A DNA stretch of 64,000 nt, taken from the NCBI RefSeq assembly GCF_014851765.1, contig NZ_JACVAI010000007.1, positions 186,001 to 250,000 on the forward strand, written 5' to 3'. The position numbers were made by a program, and so were the translations under genes. Below, piece by piece: positions 17,968 to 26,481 of the stretch (within the stretch, counting starts at the first letter, position 1; each line of letters opens with the position of its first letter). Source of the DNA: Pseudomonas sp. PDM04 (GTDB lineage: Bacteria > Pseudomonadota > Gammaproteobacteria > Pseudomonadales > Pseudomonadaceae). Below the pieces are notes generated by a model that saw only the letters and a program-made list of their open reading frames with translations, had not been told where the DNA came from and made no database searches.

Positions 17968-18948
17968 ATGCAACTCGGGATTATTGGACTGGGCCGCATG
18001 GGCGGCAATATCGCGCGGCGCCTGATGCTCAACGGGCACACCACCGTTGTTTACGATCGCAATACCGCCTTTGTCGATACGCTCGCCGCCGAAGGCGCCA
18101 GCGGCGTGGCCGACCTGCCGGCCCTGGTTGCCGGTCTGTCCAAGCCACGAGCGATCTGGGTCATGCTGCCAGCAGGCGCACCGACCGAAGACACCATCGA
18201 CACCCTGAGCACCTTGCTCGAACCGGGCGATACCATCATCGACGGCGGCAACACCTTCTATAAGGATGACATCCGTCGTGCCAAGACGCTGTCGGAAAAA
18301 GGCCTGCACTACATCGACGTAGGCACTTCGGGCGGTGTCTGGGGCCTGGAGCGCGGCTATTGCATGATGATCGGTGGCGACGCCGAGACCGTGCTGCGCC
18401 TTGACCCGCTGTTCGCCAGCCTGGCGCCGGGCATGGGCGATATTCCTCGCACCCGGGACCGCAAATCCGAAGACGACCGTGCCGAGCGCGGCTACATCCA
18501 CGCCGGCCCTGCGGGCGCCGGGCACTTCGTCAAGATGATCCACAACGGCATCGAGTACGGCATGATGCAGGCCTTCGCCGAAGGCTTCGACATTCTCAAG
18601 ACCAAGTCCAGCACCCAACTGCCGGAAGACCAGCGCTTCGACCTGAACGTCGGCGACATCGCCGAAGTCTGGCGCCGTGGCAGCGTGGTCTCGTCGTGGT
18701 TGCTCGACCTGACCGCCGATGCCCTGGCGGCCGATCCGCAGCTGGATAATTTCTCCGGCTCCGTGGCGGACAGCGGCGAAGGTCAATGGACCATCGAGGC
18801 GGCCATGGAACAGGCGGTGCCGGTGCCGGTGCTGTCGAACTCGCTGTTTGCCCGCTATCGTTCGCGCGGGCAGGGCACCTTCGGTGACAAGATCCTCTCG
18901 GCCCAGCGCTTCGGCTTCGGTGGTCACGTGGAGACGGCGAAAAAATGA
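17968..18948 (+). CDS. gnd: 6-phosphogluconate dehydrogenase, decarboxylating (short form)
   Basis: A 326-residue enzyme converting 6-phosphogluconate to ribulose 5-phosphate, CO2 and NAD(P)H. It has G-L-G-R-M-G-G-N for the cofactor, D-V-G-T-S-G-G-V-W-G-L-E-R-G-Y for substrate, and F-V-K-M-I-H-N-G-I-E-Y-G-M-M-Q. The length fits the short tetrameric class, not the 468-residue E. coli Gnd. The ATG at 17968 has AGGGAG upstream; an in-frame start 12 codons earlier lacks one. Its last codons overlap the zwf start as ATGA. Confidence 0.92.
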   Translation: MQLGIIGLGRMGGNIARRLMLNGHTTVVYDRNTAFVDTLAAEGASGVADLPALVAGLSKPRAIWVMLPAGAPTEDTIDTLSTLLEPGDTIIDGGNTFYKDDIRRAKTLSEKGLHYIDVGTSGGVWGLERGYCMMIGGDAETVLRLDPLFASLAPGMGDIPRTRDRKSEDDRAERGYIHAGPAGAGHFVKMIHNGIEYGMMQAFAEGFDILKTKSSTQLPEDQRFDLNVGDIAEVWRRGSVVSSWLLDLTADALAADPQLDNFSGSVADSGEGQWTIEAAMEQAVPVPVLSNSLFARYRSRGQGTFGDKILSAQRFGFGGHVETAKK

Positions 18949-20468
18949 CCCGACTGATCCGCAACAAATCCAAGGCAGAACCTGCACCACCGACCACGCT
19001 GTTCCTGTTCGGTGCCCACGGTGACCTGGTCAAGCGCCTGCTGATGCCGGCGCTGTACAACCTGAGTCGCGACGGCCTGCTGGGGGATGGGTTGCGGATC
19101 GTCGGCGTTGACCACAACGCCATCACCGATGAGGCCTTTGCGCAAAAGCTCGAGGATTTCATTCGCGCCGAAGTGGCCAGCAAGGTCGGCAAGGGCGACC
19201 AGGCCCTCGATCCGCAACTGTGGGCCCAACTGGCCAAGGGCATCAGCTATGTCCAGGGCGACTTCCTGGACGACAGCACCTATCAGGCGCTGGCGGAGAA
19301 AATCGCCGCCAGCGGCACCGGCAATGCGGTGTTTTACCTGGCCACCGCGCCGCGCTTCTTCAGCGAAGTGGTGCGCCGCCTCGGCGCTGCCGGTTTGCTG
19401 CAGGAAACCCCGGAAGCCTTCAGGCGGGTGGTGATCGAAAAACCGTTCGGTTCCGACCTGCGCACCGCCGAAGCGTTGAATGCCTGCCTGCTCAAGGTGA
19501 TGACGGAAAACCAGATCTACCGGATCGACCATTACCTGGGCAAGGAGACCGTGCAGAACATTCTGATCAGCCGGTTCTCCAACAGCCTGTTCGAAGCGTT
19601 CTGGAACAATCATTACATCGACCACGTGCAGATCACCGCCGCCGAAACCGTCGGCGTGGAGACCCGTGGCAGTTTTTACGAGCACACGGGCGCGTTGCGG
19701 GACATGGTGCCCAATCACCTGTTCCAGTTGCTGGCCATGGTGGCCATGGAGCCGCCGGCAGCCTTTGGCGCCGATGCGGTTCGGGGCGAGAAAGCCAAGG
19801 TGGTGGGGGCCATTCGTCCCTGGTCCACCGAAGAGGCGCGGGCCAACTCGGTGCGCGGCCAATATGTCGCTGGCGAGGTCGAGGGCAAGTCGTTGCCGGG
19901 TTATCGCCAGGAAAACAACGTCGCGCCCGACAGCACCACCGAAACCTACGTGGCCCTCAAGGTCATGATCGACAACTGGCGCTGGGTCGGCGTACCGTTC
20001 TACCTGCGCACCGGCAAACGCATGAGCGTGCGCGACACCGAGATCGTCATCTGCTTCAAACCGGCGCCCTACGCGCAGTTCCGCGACACCGAGGTCGATG
20101 AGCTGCAGCCGACCTATCTGCGGATCCAGATTCAGCCGAATGAGGGCATGTGGTTCGACCTGCTGGCCAAACGCCCTGGACCGGCGTTGAAAATGGCCAA
20201 TATCGAACTGGGTTTTGCCTACAAGGATTTCTTCGAAATGCAGCCGTCCACCGGCTACGAAACCCTGATCTACGATTGCCTGACGGGCGATCAGACGCTG
20301 TTCCAGCGCGCCGACAACATTGAAAACGGCTGGCGCGCGGTGCAGCCATTCCTCGATGCCTGGCAACAGGACGCGAGTGTGCAGAGCTACGCTGCCGGCG
20401 AAGACGGGCCGAGCGCCGCCGAAGACCTGCTGACCCGCGATGGCCGCGTCTGGCATGGCCTCGGATGA
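18945..20468 (+). CDS. zwf: Glucose-6-phosphate 1-dehydrogenase
   Basis: A 507-residue enzyme that oxidises glucose 6-phosphate to 6-phosphogluconolactone. The N-terminal cofactor site is F-G-A-H-G-D-L-V-K-R-L-L, the active site is R-I-D-H-Y-L-G-K-E, and the substrate Lys region V-I-E-K-P-F-G is present. It overlaps gnd by 4 bases (ATGA) and the following HAD gene by 4 bases, so the three are probably translated together. Pseudomonads carry several zwf paralogs; this is the gnd-linked one, comparable to the linked pair in P. putida. Confidence 0.93.
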   Translation: MTRLIRNKSKAEPAPPTTLFLFGAHGDLVKRLLMPALYNLSRDGLLGDGLRIVGVDHNAITDEAFAQKLEDFIRAEVASKVGKGDQALDPQLWAQLAKGISYVQGDFLDDSTYQALAEKIAASGTGNAVFYLATAPRFFSEVVRRLGAAGLLQETPEAFRRVVIEKPFGSDLRTAEALNACLLKVMTENQIYRIDHYLGKETVQNILISRFSNSLFEAFWNNHYIDHVQITAAETVGVETRGSFYEHTGALRDMVPNHLFQLLAMVAMEPPAAFGADAVRGEKAKVVGAIRPWSTEEARANSVRGQYVAGEVEGKSLPGYRQENNVAPDSTTETYVALKVMIDNWRWVGVPFYLRTGKRMSVRDTEIVICFKPAPYAQFRDTEVDELQPTYLRIQIQPNEGMWFDLLAKRPGPALKMANIELGFAYKDFFEMQPSTGYETLIYDCLTGDQTLFQRADNIENGWRAVQPFLDAWQQDASVQSYAAGEDGPSAAEDLLTRDGRVWHGLG

Positions 20469-21286
20469 GTGACGCCACGCCACGACCCATCCGGTTTCTG
20501 CTCAGTGACATGGACGGTACGTTGTTGCTGCCCGACCACAGTCTCAGCCAAAAGACCCTCGACGCCGTGCGTTCGTTGCGCGAGGCGGGCGTCCTGTTCA
20601 GCCTGGCGACCGGGCGTCCCCCCAAGGCCATGTTGCAGCAAATCGAAGCCCTGGGCGTCGATTTGCCGACGGCGGCGTTCAATGGCGGCACGATCGTGCA
20701 TCCCGATGGCAGCCTGCTGGTCGCGCATTACCTGCCCGCCACGGTGGCGTTGACCACGCTGACGCAGTTCGCCGACCTGGCGGACATCGAGGTCTGGGTG
20801 TTCAGCGGTGGCGACTGGCTGGTCAAGGACCCGAAGGGGCCAATGGTGCCTCGGGAACAGCACGGTCTGGGGTATCCGCCAGTGGTGGTGGACAGTTTCG
20901 AGCCGTACCTGCAGCGCATCGACAAGATCGTCGCGGCGAGCAACAACACGCAGCTGTTGATCGAACTGGAGGCGCAATTGCTGCCGAAGGTCGAGGGTCA
21001 GGCGCAGGTGTCGCGCTCGCAACCGGTGTACCTGGACGTGACCGCGATGCAAGCCAACAAAGGCGAGGCGCTGGAAACGCTGGCCACGTTCCTCGGCGTC
21101 GCGCTGGCACAGACGGCGGCCATGGGCGATGGCGGCAACGACCCGGCGATGTTTCAGCGTGCCGGGCTGTCGATTGCCATGGGGCAGGCGGAGGAGGCGG
21201 TCAAGCGCCAGGCCGACGTGGTCACCGGCGCCAATACCGAAGAGGGCGCGGCGCAGGCGATCGAGCGGTACATCCTGCCCCGATAA
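20465..21286 (+). CDS. Cof-type HAD-IIB phosphatase
   Basis: A 273-residue HAD phosphatase. Motif I is D-M-D-G-T-L-L (Asp15 nucleophile, Asp17), motif II is A-T-G-R-P, motif III is Lys in N-K-G-E-A-L, and motif IV is G-D-G-G-N-D-P-A-M-F. A C2-type cap lies between motifs II and III. Such enzymes remove phosphate from sugar phosphates or cofactors. Its coupling to zwf and gnd suggests a role in hexose-phosphate housekeeping. Confidence 0.85.
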   Translation: MSDATPRPIRFLLSDMDGTLLLPDHSLSQKTLDAVRSLREAGVLFSLATGRPPKAMLQQIEALGVDLPTAAFNGGTIVHPDGSLLVAHYLPATVALTTLTQFADLADIEVWVFSGGDWLVKDPKGPMVPREQHGLGYPPVVVDSFEPYLQRIDKIVAASNNTQLLIELEAQLLPKVEGQAQVSRSQPVYLDVTAMQANKGEALETLATFLGVALAQTAAMGDGGNDPAMFQRAGLSIAMGQAEEAVKRQADVVTGANTEEGAAQAIERYILPR

Positions 21287-21297
21287 ACACGCAAACA

Positions 21298-21331
21298 AAA
21301 GGTGGGAGCGAGCAGGCTCGCTCCCACCTTT
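21298..21331. terminator. REP-like bidirectional terminator
   Basis: AAAGGTGGGAGCGAGC pairs perfectly with GCTCGCTCCCACCTTT over 16 bases with a 2-base loop, and a T-run follows. It lies between the convergent HAD and nhaB genes. Confidence 0.85.
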
Positions 21332-21341
21332 TTCTTCGGGC

Positions 21342-22844
21342 CTACAACCAGTAACTCACCGCATACCACCCCAGTCCTCCCATCACCACGGTGTAGGGCA
21401 ACGCCATCCACACCATGCGCCCATAGGACAGGCGAATCAGCGGTGCAATCGCCGACGTCAGCAGGAAGAGAAACGCCGCCTGGCCGTTGGGGGTCGCCAC
21501 GCTCGGCAGATTGGTGCCGGTGTTGATGGCAATCGCCAGGGTGTCGAAATGCTCGCGGCTGATGTGACCGGACAGGAATGCCTGTTTGACTTCCGTGATG
21601 TAGATGGTGGCGACGAACACGTTGTCACTGATGGCTGACAGCAAACCGTTGGCGATAAACAGCATGCCCGGTTGCTGATCCGTCGGCAGAGCCAGCACCC
21701 ACTGGATCAGCGGCCTGAACAACTGCTGATCGTGAATCACCGCCACCACGGCAAAGAACACCACCAGCAACGCGGTGAACGGCATGGCGTCCTTGAAGGC
21801 GTTACCGAGGCGGTGCTCATCGGTGATGCCCGTGAAGGCGGTGATCAGCACGATCACCATCAGGCCGATGAGGCCGACCTCGGCAATGTGGAAGGCCAGG
21901 CCGGCAATCAGGATCAGTGCGGCCAGGCCCTGAACGATCAGCGCCGCGCGTTGGCGCGAGGTGCGTTCGGCGTTGTCTTCGGCGGCGTAATTGGCCAGCA
22001 CGGCGCGCACGTTATCTGGCAACAGCGTGCCGTAACCGAACCAGCGCCATTTTTCCAACAGCACGCAGGTCACCAGGCCAGCCACCAGTACCGGCAGGGA
22101 AACCGGCGCGACCTTCAGGAAGAACTCGGAAAAATGCCAGCCCATCTCGTGACCGATCAGCAGGTTCTGCGGCTCGCCGACCAGGGTGCAGACGCCGCCC
22201 AGTGCGGTGCCGACGGCGCCGTGCATCAGCAGGCTGCGCAGGAAGGCGCGGAACTGTTCGAGGTCGTCATGGTGCAGCCTGGGCAGATGCCGGTCATCGC
22301 TGAATTCGCTGTCCTGGCGCGGGTCATTGCCCGAAGCGACCCGGTGATACACCGAATAAAACCCCACGGCCGCGCTGATGATCACGGCGGTCACCGTCAG
22401 CGCATCGAGAAACGCCGACAAGAACGCCGACAGGAAACAGAACATCAGGGCCAGCATCGCCTTGGAACGAACGCCGAGCAGCAGACGGGAAAACAGAAAC
22501 AGCAGCAGGTCCTTCATGAAGTAAATGCCCGCCACCATGAACATCAGGAGCAGGATCACCGGGAAGTTGTGCAGCAGTTCGTCGTAGAGCGCCTGGGGTG
22601 TGGTCATCTTCAGCAGCAGGGCTTCGACCAGCAGCAAACCGCCGGGCATCAGCGGGTAACACTTGAGCGCCATGGCCAGGGTAAAGATGAATTCCAGCAC
22701 CAGCAGCCAACCGGCAGCGACCGGGCCCACGGTCCAGCACACCAAGGCATTGAGCACCAGAAAGCCGATGAGGGTGATCTTGTACCAGCGAGGTGATTGC
22801 CCGAGAAAATTATGCGCGAACGCCTGGGCCATTGAAGCGGACAT
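21342..22844 (-). CDS. nhaB: Na+/H+ antiporter NhaB
   Basis: A 500-residue inner-membrane protein with about 12 hydrophobic segments. Recognised blocks are N-F-L-G-x-S-P-x-W-Y-K near the start, L-D-A-L-T-V-T-A-V-I-I, G-E-P-Q-N-L-L-I-G and S-D-N-V-F-V-A-T-I-Y. It exports sodium in exchange for protons. The ATG at 22844 has AAGGAG upstream, which decides it over a start 19 codons earlier. Confidence 0.92.
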   Translation of the reverse strand: MSASMAQAFAHNFLGQSPRWYKITLIGFLVLNALVCWTVGPVAAGWLLVLEFIFTLAMALKCYPLMPGGLLLVEALLLKMTTPQALYDELLHNFPVILLLMFMVAGIYFMKDLLLFLFSRLLLGVRSKAMLALMFCFLSAFLSAFLDALTVTAVIISAAVGFYSVYHRVASGNDPRQDSEFSDDRHLPRLHHDDLEQFRAFLRSLLMHGAVGTALGGVCTLVGEPQNLLIGHEMGWHFSEFFLKVAPVSLPVLVAGLVTCVLLEKWRWFGYGTLLPDNVRAVLANYAAEDNAERTSRQRAALIVQGLAALILIAGLAFHIAEVGLIGLMVIVLITAFTGITDEHRLGNAFKDAMPFTALLVVFFAVVAVIHDQQLFRPLIQWVLALPTDQQPGMLFIANGLLSAISDNVFVATIYITEVKQAFLSGHISREHFDTLAIAINTGTNLPSVATPNGQAAFLFLLTSAIAPLIRLSYGRMVWMALPYTVVMGGLGWYAVSYWL

Positions 22845-22922
22845 TGGCGACTCCTTATCGTTAGAAGCGCGCAAGTTGCCGTAAGCCGAAGGTAAGATCA
22901 AGCGTAGGAAGAATCGGAGTGA

Positions 22923-24212
22923 TTACCCGAGATACCGCGCGACCATCGCCCGGTAATTGCCATCCAGCGAAAAGCCGCCCACGACAATGTTGCCATCGGC
23001 CTGCACGGCGAGCGATGTCGCGGTATCGGGGCTGCGGCTCAGGCGGGTGCGGACCCAGCCCACGCCATTGCCAAAATGCTTGTCGAGTTGCCCGTCGGGC
23101 AAGTGTCGAGCCAGGATGAAATCCGCTTCGACACCCCCGATCGTGGCTCCGGCGGTGAGCACGCTGCCGTCCGCCAGGGCGTGGGCGGCGGTCCACTGGC
23201 AGCCACTGCGGCCAATCTCCAGTAATCGCGGCTGACCGCCGTTGTCGTGAATGTCCGGGCGGCCGTTGCTGTGGAGCGTCAGGGCCATGCAATGCATCGG
23301 GTCGCGGCTGCTGCCGAAGCAGCGCACGTCACCGTTGTTCTGCTGGACGATCTGGCTGACCTGGGCCCGACGCCCCTGGGCCATGAAACTCATGAAGCCG
23401 TCCACGGCAAAGCGGTCGTCGAGCGAACCGTCGCTGTGATAGCGCGCGAGCAGGCCTTCTTCAGGAAAGTTGATCGAGCCGCCCACCAGTATCCGCCCAT
23501 CGCGTTGCAGCAGCAGGCTGCCGAGCCAGGTGTTCATCAGCAGGTGCCGGACCAGCACGAAGCCGCGACCGTTGAAGCTCTCATCCGGCGCGCCGTCAGC
23601 CGTGAGCCGGATCAGCAGGCCAACGTGATCGGCCTGTTCGAAATGATGGTTGGCCAGCAGCAGGATCTTGCCGTCTGGCTGTACCTGGAGACCACAGACT
23701 TCGGCTCCGGGCACGCCTGGCGGCAACCAGGCATCGCGTGCGCCACGGGAAAGATGGCCGGGCAGACGGACCACGCAACGTCCATTGTCGGCAAATGATC
23801 GCACCGGTTTGCCGTGCTGATCGAACAGCGCCAGGGCCGGGAGTGTGTGGTTGGCGTCTTCATAGTGCAGGCCGGCCAGCAAAATGCAGCCATCGGCAAG
23901 TACCCGGACGTTGCCGGCCATGGCCTCGAAGCCCGGTTCGAATTGACTGATGACGCTGCCCTGTTGGCCGAACGCCAGGTCCGCCGAGCCGTCGGCCAGC
24001 AGTCGGGCCAGGCCAAAACGGCTGCCGCCCGGCGTGCCGACCTTCGCCGCAATCAGCAAGCGTCCTGCCGAATCGAGCGCGACGCCGTTGGTCATGCTGC
24101 TGAGACTGCCGGCGAAATAGACCTGGGTGACGCCTGTGCCGGCAAAGGTCTTATCGAGTTCGCCGGCATCGGTCTGCGTCGGGGGTAAATCCATAGCGGT
24201 CTGGACTGACAT
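22923..24212 (-). CDS. Delta-60 repeat protein
   Basis: A 429-residue protein built of about seven repeats of 50-60 residues. Each repeat carries a variant of G-x-I-L-L/V-A/G-G followed by F-x-L-A/L-A-R-L/Y-x-x-D-G-x-L-D-x-x-F-x-x-x-G. This is the uncharacterised delta-60 repeat, expected to form a beta-propeller. No signal peptide is seen at the chosen start (ATG at 24212, GGAG upstream). Similar proteins are large in myxobacteria and Pseudomonas; the function is unknown, perhaps extracellular binding. Confidence 0.8.
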   Translation of the reverse strand: MSVQTAMDLPPTQTDAGELDKTFAGTGVTQVYFAGSLSSMTNGVALDSAGRLLIAAKVGTPGGSRFGLARLLADGSADLAFGQQGSVISQFEPGFEAMAGNVRVLADGCILLAGLHYEDANHTLPALALFDQHGKPVRSFADNGRCVVRLPGHLSRGARDAWLPPGVPGAEVCGLQVQPDGKILLLANHHFEQADHVGLLIRLTADGAPDESFNGRGFVLVRHLLMNTWLGSLLLQRDGRILVGGSINFPEEGLLARYHSDGSLDDRFAVDGFMSFMAQGRRAQVSQIVQQNNGDVRCFGSSRDPMHCMALTLHSNGRPDIHDNGGQPRLLEIGRSGCQWTAAHALADGSVLTAGATIGGVEADFILARHLPDGQLDKHFGNGVGWVRTRLSRSPDTATSLAVQADGNIVVGGFSLDGNYRAMVARYLG

Positions 24213-24462
24213 GCACGCATCTCCTTGCGAGTCGTCGTTATCCAGGACTGGGTGTGGCGACTGGGGAAACATTCAACCCCTGAATGGCCAGATGCACAAC
24301 TGGCAGAAATAACAGGCGGAGGGTCGCTGTGTGCCAGAACGATGTCTTTTCGAACCAGTGCTAAGCCAGGTAAACAAACGGGCGTGTAAAAGTTCGAATG
24401 AATGGCAATCGAAGTCACCGCCGGCGGATAACGCCGGGCAACTAACGATCGGCAGGAGGGTG

Positions 24463-24486
24463 CGGATTACTTTGAAGTAATCCGCA
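24463..24486 (-). terminator. Hairpin GCGGATTACT/AGTAATCCGC
   Basis: A 10-bp perfect stem with a 4-base loop lies just after the stop of the leftward gene at 24493. There is no T-run on that side, so it may instead be an RNA stabiliser. Confidence 0.5.
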
Positions 24487-24492
24487 AAACAC

Positions 24493-24759
24493 TTAGTGCG
24501 GCATGGACCACGATTGCAGTGCGTAACCTTCCTGGCTCAGCTCTTTGCGCGCCTCTTCCAGAACATGCTCAAGTTGCGCAGGGTCGGTGTAGGCGCTGCA
24601 GGGGATCTGCGTGCGGCCGATGCGAGTATTGGTGCGGTCGATGACGGTCAGGCTGAGCTCACCGTTGCCGTCTTGTGGGGCCCAGGCCACGCATTGAAAT
24701 GGCTTGAACGCGCGGTCGGCAATCAAAAGAGCTTCGTTGATACGGAGCGGGGCTGTCAT
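24493..24759 (-). CDS. Small conserved hypothetical protein
   Basis: 88 residues, soluble, mixed alpha/beta, with one Trp-rich C-terminus (L-Q-S-W-S-M-P-H). Two cysteines are present, in F-Q-C-V-A-W and I-P-C-S-A-Y. The ATG at 24759 (MTAPLRIN) is taken as the start. I do not recognise a domain. Confidence 0.6.
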   Translation of the reverse strand: MTAPLRINEALLIADRAFKPFQCVAWAPQDGNGELSLTVIDRTNTRIGRTQIPCSAYTDPAQLEHVLEEARKELSQEGYALQSWSMPH

Positions 24760-25100
24760 GGGGTCTTCTCTCTGTGTGCCCAATCAAGTGATGTGCCGTC
24801 GGTTGGGCTTACCGTTCGGCTGGTTACTTGTACTGATGCCCGTTACCCGGGGGTGGGTCACATATAATTAAACGAAATTTCAACTTTTTTTCCCGGGTCG
24901 TCTATTCAGGCGGTTTTTGAAAGCCGGGTGAAAGGTTCAACTCGTTCGCCAACTAATGAACTCTCCTTTTATAAGTGTTGAATCCAAGACCTTTAGACCA
25001 ACGGTCCAGGCCCGCGTCAAATTCTTGCTAACGTTACAGTCGGGCTTGCCAAATGGCTGTTTTTAATAAAAATCCTATGATTTGGCGCCAAGGAATAGTC
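24760..25100. promoter_or_regulatory. Divergent control region before the sigma-54 activator
   Basis: This 341-base gap holds ACCCGGG (24845-24851) and CCCGGGT (24892-24898), perfect inverted 7-mers around a 40-base AT-rich segment. This resembles an operator pair around a promoter. No gene is seen in it. Confidence 0.35.
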
Positions 25101-26426
25101 ATGATTGAAGCGCCCGCATCAAGACGCCTATTAGTGGTGGATCCCTGTGACGACTGCCATCGTTTGTTGCCAGGTTTGCGCGCCATAGGTTGGGACGTCG
25201 ACAGCTGCAGCCTCGACAATGCCCTCGACCGACCCTGTGACGTCGGCCTGCTCCGTCTGCAGCCGTTTCATCTGGAACGCCCCGAAGCCGTCAAGGAATT
25301 GATCAGCCGCAGCGGTGCGGAGTGGATCGCCGTGCTCAATCAGGAAGTCCTGCGGCTGCAGAATGTCGGGGATTTCGTCTGCGAGTGGTTTTTCGACTTC
25401 CACACCCTGCCATTCGATGTGTCCAGGGTTCAGGTGACGCTGGGCCGGGCGTTCGGCATGGCGCGCTTGCGCGGGCAGGGCACGGTGCACATCGAACAGC
25501 CCGAACACGAGTTGCTCGGTGACAGCAAGTCGATTCGCGAGCTGCGCAAACTGTTGAGCAAACTGGCGCCCACCGAGTCGCCCGTACTGATTCGCGGGGA
25601 AAGCGGCACCGGCAAGGAGCTGGTCGCCCGCACCCTGCACCGGCAATCCCAGCGTCACAGCAAGCCTTTCATCGCGATCAATTGCGGTGCGATTCCGGAA
25701 CAATTGATCCAGTCCGAGCTGTTTGGCCACGAGAAGGGGGCATTTACCGGTGCCCACCAGCGCAAGATCGGACGGATCGAGGCTGCCAACGGCGGCACGC
25801 TGTTTCTTGACGAGGTCGGTGATTTGCCCCTGGAGCTGCAGGCCAACCTGTTGCGCTTTCTCCAGGAGAAACACATCGAGCGGGTGGGCGGCAGCCAGCC
25901 GATTCCAGTGGATGTGCGGGTGCTGGCCGCCACCCACGTCGATCTGGAGGCCGCGATCGCCAAGCAGCGTTTTCGCGAAGACCTGTATTACCGCCTGAAC
26001 GTGTTGCAGGTCGTGACCGCGCCGCTGCGTGAACGCAATGGCGACCTGGCGATGCTGGCCAACCACTTTTCCCATTTCTACAGCCATGAAACCGGCCGCC
26101 GTCCTCGCAGTTTCAGTGAAGACGCCCTGATTGCCATGGGTAACCACGACTGGCCAGGCAATGTGCGCGAGCTGGCCAACCGGGTTCGGCGCGGCCTGGT
26201 ACTGGCTGAAGGCCGGCAGATCGAAGCGCGGGACCTGGGGCTGATCAGTCACCAAGGGGTTGCGACACCGATGAGCACGCTGGAGGACTACAAGTTGCGG
26301 GCAGAGCGCCAGGCTTTGTGCGATGTACTCAACCGTCACAGCGATAACCTGAGCATTGCCGCCAAGGTCCTGGGGATTTCCAGGCCGACCTTCTACCGCT
26401 TGTTGCACAAGCATCAGATCCGCTGA
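25101..26426 (+). CDS. Sigma-54-dependent transcriptional activator next to the fap operon
   Basis: A 441-residue enhancer-binding protein. The N-terminal ~130 residues look like the degenerate receiver of VpsR/FleQ-type regulators and lack a clear phosphorylation pocket. The AAA+ core has G-E-S-G-T-G-K-E (166-173), G-A-F-T-G-A (213-218), which contacts sigma-54, and G-G-T-L-F-L-D-E-V-G-D (231-241). A Fis-type helix-turn-helix ends the protein (419-441). The ATG at 25101 is preceded by AAGGAA at 6 bases; in-frame ATGs at 25053 and 25077 lack this. It faces fapF across a terminator, and the fapA promoter candidate is sigma-54 type, so I infer it activates fap. The signal is unknown. Confidence 0.88.
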   Translation: MIEAPASRRLLVVDPCDDCHRLLPGLRAIGWDVDSCSLDNALDRPCDVGLLRLQPFHLERPEAVKELISRSGAEWIAVLNQEVLRLQNVGDFVCEWFFDFHTLPFDVSRVQVTLGRAFGMARLRGQGTVHIEQPEHELLGDSKSIRELRKLLSKLAPTESPVLIRGESGTGKELVARTLHRQSQRHSKPFIAINCGAIPEQLIQSELFGHEKGAFTGAHQRKIGRIEAANGGTLFLDEVGDLPLELQANLLRFLQEKHIERVGGSQPIPVDVRVLAATHVDLEAAIAKQRFREDLYYRLNVLQVVTAPLRERNGDLAMLANHFSHFYSHETGRRPRSFSEDALIAMGNHDWPGNVRELANRVRRGLVLAEGRQIEARDLGLISHQGVATPMSTLEDYKLRAERQALCDVLNRHSDNLSIAAKVLGISRPTFYRLLHKHQIR

Positions 26427-26438
26427 TCCACCGGCCAC

Positions 26439-26467
26439 AAAAAAACCGCCAGGACGGCGGTTTTTTT
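26439..26467. terminator. Bidirectional terminator between the activator gene and fapF
   Basis: A7-CCGCC pairs with GGCGG-T7 around a 5-base loop. It serves both convergent transcripts. Confidence 0.88.
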
Positions 26468-26481
26468 GTGGGGGGGGCGTT

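Noticed and set aside
18924..20483. 519-codon minus-strand frame opposite zwf
   Set aside because: It mirrors the zwf coding sequence exactly and has no domain of its own.
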